This document shows, piece by piece, positions 29,423 to 34,656 of a stretch of 34,656 nt of DNA. A model generated the notes under the pieces. It worked only from the letters and a program-made list of their open reading frames with translations. It was not told the origin of the DNA and searched no databases. Location of the stretch: positions 1 through 34,656 of the forward strand of contig NZ_RWIM01000101.1 in the NCBI RefSeq assembly GCF_009764645.1. Direction: 5' to 3'. The translations under genes and the position numbers were made by a program. Each line of letters opens with the position of its first letter. Position 1 is the stretch's first letter. The DNA is from Pseudomonas sp. PB106 (GTDB taxonomy: Bacteria; Pseudomonadota; Gammaproteobacteria; Pseudomonadales; Pseudomonadaceae).

Positions 29423-31102
29423 ATGAGTAACAAGAATAACGATGACCTGAAGTACCAAGCCTCGGAAAACACCCTGGGGCTTAATCCCGTCGTTGGGCTA
29501 CGCGGAAAGGATCTGCTGGCCTCTGCTCGTATGGTGCTGAAACAGGCCATCAAACAACCGATCCATAGCGTCAAGCACGTCACCCATTTCGGCCTCGAAC
29601 TGAAGAACGTGCTGTTTGGCAAATCCGAACTGCAACCGGCTGGCGATGACCGTCGCTTCGCTGATCCGGCGTGGAGCCAGAACCCGCTCTACAAACGTTA
29701 TCTGCAAACCTATCTGGCGTGGCGCAAGGAACTCCATTCCTGGATCGATGACAGCAGCCTGTCCCCCAAAGACATCGCGCGCGGCCACTTCGTCATCAAC
29801 CTGATGACCGAAGCCATGGCCCCGACCAACTCGGCGGCCAACCCCGCAGCGGTCAAACGCTTCTTCGAAACCGGCGGCAAAAGCCTGCTCGATGGCCTCT
29901 CGCATCTGGCCAAGGATCTGGTGCACAACGGCGGCATGCCGAGCCAGGTCAACATGGGCGCGTTCGAAGTCGGCAAGAGCCTCGGTGTCACCGAAGGCGC
30001 AGTGGTGTTCCGCAACGACGTGCTGGAGCTGATCCAGTACAAGCCGATCACTGAGCAAGTCCACGAGCGCCCGTTGCTGGTGGTGCCGCCGCAGATCAAC
30101 AAGTTCTACGTATTCGATTTGAGCCCGGACAAGAGTCTGGCGCGCTTCTGTCTGCGCAATAACGTGCCGACGTTCATCATCAGTTGGCGCAACCCGACCA
30201 AGGCCCAGCGCGAGTGGGGCCTGTCGACCTACATCGACGCACTGAAAGAAGCGGTCGACGTGGTCACCGCGATCACTGGCAGCAAAGACGTCAACATGCT
30301 TGGTGCCTGCTCCGGCGGTATCACCTGCACCGCCCTGCTCGGCCACTATGCGGCGATCGGCGAGAAGAAGGTCAATGCCCTCACGCTGCTGGTCAGCGTG
30401 CTCGACACCACGCTGGACAGCGACGTCGCCCTGTTCGTCGACGAGCAGACTCTGGAGACCGCCAAGCGTCACTCGTACCAGGCCGGCGTGCTCGAAGGCA
30501 AAGACATGGCCAAGGTCTTCGCGTGGATGCGCCCCAACGACCTGATCTGGAACTACTGGGTCAACAACTACCTGCTCGGCAACGAGCCGCCGGTGTTCGA
30601 CATCCTGTTCTGGAACAACGACACCACCCGGTTGCCCGCTGCGTTCCACGGCGACCTGATCGAGATGTTCAAAAACAACCCACTGATTCGCCCGAATGCA
30701 CTGGAAGTGTGCGGCACACCGATCGACCTCAAGCAGGTCACGGCCGACATCTTCTCGCTGGCCGGCACCAACGACCACATCACCCCGTGGAAGTCCTGCT
30801 ACAAGTCGGCGCAGCTGTTTGGCGGCAAGGTCGAATTCGTGCTGTCGAGCAGCGGGCATATCCAGAGCATTCTCAACCCACCGGGCAACCCGAAATCCCG
30901 TTACATGACCAGCGAAGAAATAGCGGCCAACGCCGATGACTGGCAAGAAAACTCGACCAAGCACACCGATTCCTGGTGGCTGTACTGGCAGTCGTGGCTG
31001 GCCGAGCGCTCGGGCAACCTGAAAAAGGCCCCGGTGAAACTGGGCAACAAGGCGTATCCGGCGGGTGAAGCCTCGCCGGGCACGTACGTTCACGAGCGGT
31101 AA
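29423..31102 (+). CDS. phaC1: Class II polyhydroxyalkanoate synthase 1
   Basis: This enzyme polymerises (R)-3-hydroxyacyl-CoA (C6-C14) into medium-chain-length PHA on the surface of intracellular granules. The 559-aa length fits class II synthases. The lipase-like box GACSGG carries the nucleophile Cys296. Asp451 (in TNDHITPW) and His479 (in SSSGHIQS) complete the triad. A PhaC N-terminal domain (about 60-235) precedes the alpha/beta-hydrolase core. The ATG has GGAG 8 bp upstream. It is the first gene of phaC1-phaZ-phaC2-phaD, with sigma-54-like sites upstream and a REPIN 18 bp after the stop. Confidence 0.98.
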   Translation: MSNKNNDDLKYQASENTLGLNPVVGLRGKDLLASARMVLKQAIKQPIHSVKHVTHFGLELKNVLFGKSELQPAGDDRRFADPAWSQNPLYKRYLQTYLAWRKELHSWIDDSSLSPKDIARGHFVINLMTEAMAPTNSAANPAAVKRFFETGGKSLLDGLSHLAKDLVHNGGMPSQVNMGAFEVGKSLGVTEGAVVFRNDVLELIQYKPITEQVHERPLLVVPPQINKFYVFDLSPDKSLARFCLRNNVPTFIISWRNPTKAQREWGLSTYIDALKEAVDVVTAITGSKDVNMLGACSGGITCTALLGHYAAIGEKKVNALTLLVSVLDTTLDSDVALFVDEQTLETAKRHSYQAGVLEGKDMAKVFAWMRPNDLIWNYWVNNYLLGNEPPVFDILFWNNDTTRLPAAFHGDLIEMFKNNPLIRPNALEVCGTPIDLKQVTADIFSLAGTNDHITPWKSCYKSAQLFGGKVEFVLSSSGHIQSILNPPGNPKSRYMTSEEIAANADDWQENSTKHTDSWWLYWQSWLAERSGNLKKAPVKLGNKAYPAGEASPGTYVHER

Positions 31103-31120
31103 CTGACACACCCGGCCCAA

Positions 31121-31204
31121 TGTAGGAGCTGCCGCGGGCTGCGATCTTTTGATTCTGTTTTTACAATCAAGATCAACAGATCGCAGCCTTCGGCAGCTCC
31201 TACA
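31121..31204. repeat. REPIN-like inverted repeat, family A (copy 4)
   Basis: Arms at 31121-31147 (TGTAGGAGCTGCCGCGGGC...) and 31178-31204 (...CAGCTCCTACA) are complementary with one or two mismatches. The element lies in the 142-bp gap between phaC1 and phaZ, inside the pha operon, where it could act as a partial terminator or a message-stability element. Confidence 0.88.
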
Positions 31205-31244
31205 CAGGGGGCGGGGTGTACTTGAAATCCACAGGGCCTGACGC

Positions 31245-32099
31245 ATGCCGCAACCGTTCATATTCCGTACCGTCGATCTGGATGGCCAGACCATCCGCAC
31301 CGCGGTGCGTCCCGGCAAGCCTCACTTGACGCCCTTGCTGATTTTCAACGGCATCGGCGCCAACCTCGAGCTGGTGTTTCCGTTTGTCGCGGCGCTGGAC
31401 CCGGATCTGGAAGTGATCGCTTTCGACGTGCCCGGTGTCGGCGGCTCCTCGACGCCGAACCGGCCATATCGCTTTCCTGGTCTGGCCAAGCTCACCGCAC
31501 GGATGCTCGATTACCTCGATTACGGTCAGGTCAACGTCATCGGCGTGTCGTGGGGCGGCGCCCTCGCGCAGCAGTTCGCCTACGACTACCCCGAGCGCTG
31601 CAAGAAACTCGTGCTGGCGGCGACCGCTGCTGGTGCAGTGATGGTGCCGGGCAAACCGAAAGTGCTGTGGATGATGGCCAGTCCACGGCGCTACATTCAG
31701 CCCTCGCACGTAATCCGGATCGCGCCGCTGATCTACGGCGGCTCGTTCCGTCGCGACCCGACCCTGGCGGCCAGCCACGCGGCAAAAGTGCGTTCGGCGG
31801 GCAAGCTCGGTTACTACTGGCAACTGTTCGCCGGCCTCGGCTGGACGAGTATTCACTGGCTGCACAAGATCCATCAGCCGACGCTGGTGCTGGCCGGTGA
31901 CGACGATCCGCTGATCCCGCTGATCAACATGCGCATGCTCGCCTGGCGCATTCCCAATGCGCAGTTGCACATCATCGACGACGGTCATCTGTTCCTGATT
32001 ACCCGCGCCGAAGCCGTGGCGCCGATCATCATGAAATTCCTCCAGGAGGAACGTCAGCGCGCGGTGATGCATCCGCATCCGACACCGCTCGGCGGTTAA
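31245..32099 (+). CDS. phaZ: Intracellular mcl-PHA depolymerase
   Basis: PhaZ hydrolyses stored medium-chain PHA to 3-hydroxy fatty acids, allowing turnover of the polymer made by PhaC1/PhaC2. The 284-aa alpha/beta hydrolase has Ser102 in the box GVSWGG, Asp221 in AGDDDPL and His248 in DDGHLF, the same positions as the triad described for the P. putida enzyme. FNGIGANLELVFPF (about 34-47) supplies the oxyanion-hole region. No signal peptide is seen, fitting an intracellular granule-bound enzyme. AGGG precedes the ATG. It lies between the two synthase genes as in other mcl-PHA clusters. Confidence 0.97.
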   Translation: MPQPFIFRTVDLDGQTIRTAVRPGKPHLTPLLIFNGIGANLELVFPFVAALDPDLEVIAFDVPGVGGSSTPNRPYRFPGLAKLTARMLDYLDYGQVNVIGVSWGGALAQQFAYDYPERCKKLVLAATAAGAVMVPGKPKVLWMMASPRRYIQPSHVIRIAPLIYGGSFRRDPTLAASHAAKVRSAGKLGYYWQLFAGLGWTSIHWLHKIHQPTLVLAGDDDPLIPLINMRMLAWRIPNAQLHIIDDGHLFLITRAEAVAPIIMKFLQEERQRAVMHPHPTPLGG

Positions 32100-32137
32100 C
32101 CCCAGCGGCAGGCTTTATGCAGGTCTTTAGCAAAGAG

Positions 32138-32158
32138 TGCGCGGCAGGACGCCGCGCA
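32138..32158 (+). other. Stable hairpin between phaZ and phaC2
   Basis: TGCGCGGC (32138-32145) and GCCGCGCA (32151-32158) form a perfect 8-bp GC-rich stem with an AGGAC loop, 38 bp past the phaZ stop. It has no T tract. It may be a weak terminator or stability element within the operon, about 80 bp before phaC2. Confidence 0.5.
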
Positions 32159-32238
32159 GGCAGCAACCCACAACAGCGTCTATGGTGTTCTGGTTCGGTG
32201 AGTGTGTTTTTGGCCTGAAGACGAAGGAGTGTTGAGTC

Positions 32239-33921
32239 ATGCGCGACAAACCAGCGACGGGCGTAGTGCCCAGCCCCGCCGTGTTCATCAACGCACAAAG
32301 TGCGATCACCGGTCTGCGTGGGCGGGATTTGATTTCGACTTTGCGCAGCGTGGCCGCTCACGGTTTGCGCAACCCGATCCACAGCGCGAAACACGCTTTG
32401 AAACTCGGCGGCCAATTAGGCCGCGTCTTGCTTGGCGAAACCCTGCACCCGACCAATCCGAACGACAACCGCTTCGCCGACCCGGCGTGGAGCCTCAATC
32501 CGTTTTATCGCCGTAGCCTGCAGGCTTACCTGGCCTGGCAAAAGCAGGTCAAAAGCTGGATCGATGACAGCGACATGAACCCGGAAGACCGCGCCCGGGC
32601 GCACTTCGCGTTCACCCTGCTCAACGACGCCGTGGCGCCCTCCAACACCCTGCTCAATCCGCTGGCGGTCAAAGAGCTGTTCAACTCCGGCGGCCACAGT
32701 CTGGTGCGCGGCCTCAGCCATTTGTTCGATGATCTGCTGCACAACGACGGCCTGCCCCGGCAGGTGACCAAGCAGGCTTTTGAAGTCGGCAAAACCGTGG
32801 CGACCACCACCGGTTCAGTGGTGTTTCGCAACGAAATGCTCGAGCTGATCCAATACAAGCCGATGAGCGAAAAGCAGTACGCCAAGCCGCTGCTGGTGGT
32901 GCCGCCGCAAATCAACAAGTACTACATTTTCGACCTGAGCCCGCACAACAGCTTCGTCCAGTACGCGCTGAAAAACGGCTTGCAGACTTTCATGATCAGT
33001 TGGCGCAACCCCGATGTGCGCCATCGCGAATGGGGCCTGTCGACCTACGTCGAAGCCGTGGAAGAAGCGATGAACATCTGCCGGGCGATCACCGGCGCCC
33101 GCGAGGTCAACCTGATGGGCGCGTGCGCTGGCGGGCTGACCATCGCCGCCCTGCAAGGTCACTTGCAGGCCAAACGACAACTGCGGCGGGTCTCCAGCGC
33201 GACCTACCTGGTCAGCTTGCTCGACAGTGAAATCGAAACCTCAGCCACGCTGTTTGCCGACGAACAAACCCTTGAAGCGGCCAAACGTCGCTCCTATCAG
33301 AAAGGCGTGCTCGATGGCCGCGACATGGCCAAGGTCTTCGCTTGGATGCGTCCCAACGATTTGATCTGGAGTTACTTCGTCAACAATTACTTGCTAGGCA
33401 AAGAGCCGCCGGCCTTCGACATCCTCTACTGGAACAACGACAACACGCGCCTGCCCGCTGCGCTCCACGGCGATTTGCTGGACTTCTTCAAGCACAACCC
33501 GCTGACCCATCCGGGTGGGCTGGAAGTGTGCGGCACACCAATCGATCTGCAGAAAGTCACCGTCGACAGCTTCAGCGTCGCTGGCATGAACGATCACATC
33601 ACGCCATGGGATGCGGTGTATCGCTCGACCCTGCTGCTCGGCGGTGACCGACGCTTCGTGCTGTCCAACAGCGGCCACGTGCAGAGCATTCTCAACCCGC
33701 CGAGCAACCCGAAAGCCGCGTACGTCGAGAACGCCAAGATGAGCAGCGACCCGCGTGCCTGGTACTACGACGCCAAACATGTCGACGGCAGTTGGTGGCC
33801 GCAGTGGCTCGAATGGATTCAACAACGTTCCGGCGCCCAGCACGAAACCTCGTTCACCCTCGGCAACCCGAACTATCCACCGATGGAGGCAGCACCCGGT
33901 ACTTACGTGCGTGTGCGCTGA
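32239..33921 (+). CDS. phaC2: Class II polyhydroxyalkanoate synthase 2
   Basis: The second mcl-PHA synthase has 560 aa and is clearly paralogous to phaC1 along its whole length. The nucleophile Cys296 lies in GACAGG, where PhaC1 has GACSGG. Asp452 and His480 complete the triad (NDHITPW and NSGHVQS). The N-terminus (MRDKPATGVVPSPAVFINAQ) is unlike that of PhaC1, while GLRGRDL and later stretches align. The ATG has a strong GAAGGAG ribosome binding site about 9 bp upstream. Substrate preference relative to PhaC1 cannot be told from sequence. phaD starts 30 bp after its stop. Confidence 0.98.
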   Translation: MRDKPATGVVPSPAVFINAQSAITGLRGRDLISTLRSVAAHGLRNPIHSAKHALKLGGQLGRVLLGETLHPTNPNDNRFADPAWSLNPFYRRSLQAYLAWQKQVKSWIDDSDMNPEDRARAHFAFTLLNDAVAPSNTLLNPLAVKELFNSGGHSLVRGLSHLFDDLLHNDGLPRQVTKQAFEVGKTVATTTGSVVFRNEMLELIQYKPMSEKQYAKPLLVVPPQINKYYIFDLSPHNSFVQYALKNGLQTFMISWRNPDVRHREWGLSTYVEAVEEAMNICRAITGAREVNLMGACAGGLTIAALQGHLQAKRQLRRVSSATYLVSLLDSEIETSATLFADEQTLEAAKRRSYQKGVLDGRDMAKVFAWMRPNDLIWSYFVNNYLLGKEPPAFDILYWNNDNTRLPAALHGDLLDFFKHNPLTHPGGLEVCGTPIDLQKVTVDSFSVAGMNDHITPWDAVYRSTLLLGGDRRFVLSNSGHVQSILNPPSNPKAAYVENAKMSSDPRAWYYDAKHVDGSWWPQWLEWIQQRSGAQHETSFTLGNPNYPPMEAAPGTYVRVR

Positions 33922-33951
33922 CGCTTAACCGAACTTTTCTAAGAAGACTGG

Positions 33952-34572
33952 ATGAAAACCCGCGACCGGATTCTCGAATGTGCTTTGCAACTGTTCAACG
34001 AAAAGGGCGAACCGAACGTCTCCACCATGGAGGTGGCCAACGAAATGGGGATCAGCCCGGGCAATCTCTACTACCACTTCCACGGCAAGGAGCCGTTGAT
34101 TCTCGGGTTGTTCGAACGCTTTCAGAATGAACTGGCGCCACTGCTCGATCCACCGTCGGATGTGGAACTGGCGCCGGAGGATTACTGGCTGTTTCTGCAT
34201 TTGATTGTCGAGCGGTTGGCGCAGTACCGGTTCCTGTTTCAAGACCTGTCGAACCTGGCCGGGCGGTTGCCGAAACTGGCCAAGGGCATTCGCAATCTGC
34301 TCAATGCGCTGAAGCGTACGTTGGCTTCGTTGCTGGCACGGTTGAAGGCGGCGGGGCAGTTGGTCAGTGATACCCAGGCGTTGGGGCAGTTGGTGGAACA
34401 GATCACCATGACGCTGCTGTTCTCGCTGGATTATCAGCGGATTCTGGATCGCGAAGGGGAAGTTCGATTAGTCGTCTACCAGATCATGATGTTGGTAGCG
34501 CCGCATTTGCAGCCGCCGGTTAAGGTCGCCACCGAACGCATGGCCCTGCAATACCTCGAAGACCACGAGTAA
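33952..34572 (+). CDS. phaD: TetR-family regulator of the pha cluster
   Basis: PhaD is a TetR-like DNA-binding protein that in P. putida activates the phaC1 and phaIF promoters in response to a CoA intermediate. The 206-aa protein has an N-terminal helix-turn-helix (about 5-50; STMEVANEMGISPGNLYYHFHGKEPL is the recognition segment) and an all-helical ligand domain. Its probable targets are the inverted repeats upstream of phaC1. It lies 30 bp after phaC2 and is followed by a family A REPIN. The phaF/phaI granule genes expected next are outside the window. Confidence 0.95.
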   Translation: MKTRDRILECALQLFNEKGEPNVSTMEVANEMGISPGNLYYHFHGKEPLILGLFERFQNELAPLLDPPSDVELAPEDYWLFLHLIVERLAQYRFLFQDLSNLAGRLPKLAKGIRNLLNALKRTLASLLARLKAAGQLVSDTQALGQLVEQITMTLLFSLDYQRILDREGEVRLVVYQIMMLVAPHLQPPVKVATERMALQYLEDHE

Positions 34573-34583
34573 CCCGGAATCAA

Positions 34584-34656
34584 AAGATCGCAGCCTTCGG
34601 CGGCTCCTACAGGGGGAATGTGTACCTCTGTAGGAGCTGCCGAAGGCTGCGATCTT
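34584..34656. repeat. REPIN-like inverted repeat, family A (copy 5, at window end)
   Basis: Arms at 34584-34612 and 34628-34656 are 29 bp with a single mismatch (GGCGGCTCC against GGCAGCTCC), around a 15-base spacer. The element begins 11 bp after the phaD stop codon and runs to the window edge, so its outer boundary is not visible. Confidence 0.88.

Noticed and set aside
29423..33921. phaC1/phaC2 as a recent duplication or assembly artefact
   Set aside because: The two proteins differ throughout, especially at the N-terminus, and the arrangement with phaZ between them is the known mcl-PHA cluster layout.

Overview
The window is chromosomal DNA from a Pseudomonas of the P. fluorescens group. 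The evidence is the gene order pilMNOPQ-aroK-aroB-(SPOR ATPase)-gltB-gltD-hemE on one strand, diverging from the penicillin-binding protein 1A gene; the block priA/rpmE, argS, an FtsN-like SPOR gene, hslVU and phaC1-phaZ-phaC2-phaD; and dense short palindromic intergenic repeats of the REP/REPIN type typical of that group. The mcl-PHA (class II) synthase pair is also characteristic of fluorescent pseudomonads. Species cannot be fixed from this window.

Left part (1-15.9 kb, minus strand). Read in transcription order, pilM-N-O-P-Q encode the inner-membrane alignment complex and outer-membrane secretin of the type IV pilus. They overlap or lie within 15 bp of each other. aroK (4 bp after pilQ) and aroB (shikimate pathway) follow, then a DamX-like AAA ATPase with a C-terminal SPOR domain. 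After a regulatory gap of about 350 bp comes the glutamate synthase operon gltB-gltD, then hemE with a clear terminator.

Middle (16-24 kb). mrcA (PBP1A) runs rightward and converges on a malic enzyme gene (maeB, short form without a PTA domain); both have their own intrinsic terminators with a REPIN between them. A secreted thermonuclease-family gene lies just downstream of rpmE (ribosomal protein L31), and rpmE is divergent from priA.

Right part (24-34.6 kb, plus strand). argS and a membrane SPOR protein are followed by hslV-hslU (ATP-dependent protease), a small DUF971 gene, and the PHA cluster phaC1 (synthase), phaZ (depolymerase), phaC2 (synthase) and phaD (TetR-like regulator).

Most genes are ordinary core genes with intact catalytic residues, and I see no new defence or mobile system. 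The most interesting signals are not protein families. They are an intrinsic terminator embedded in the signal-peptide codons of the nuclease gene directly after rpmE; three ArgR-type TGTCGC hexamers around a good gltB promoter; two sigma-54-like -24/-12 sites upstream of phaC1; a nested four-hairpin repeat before hslV; and five copies of one REPIN family, four of them starting 4-18 bp after a stop codon. Several starts are non-ATG (GTG: pilM, aroK, priA, nuclease; TTG: mrcA, hslV, the FtsN-like gene).
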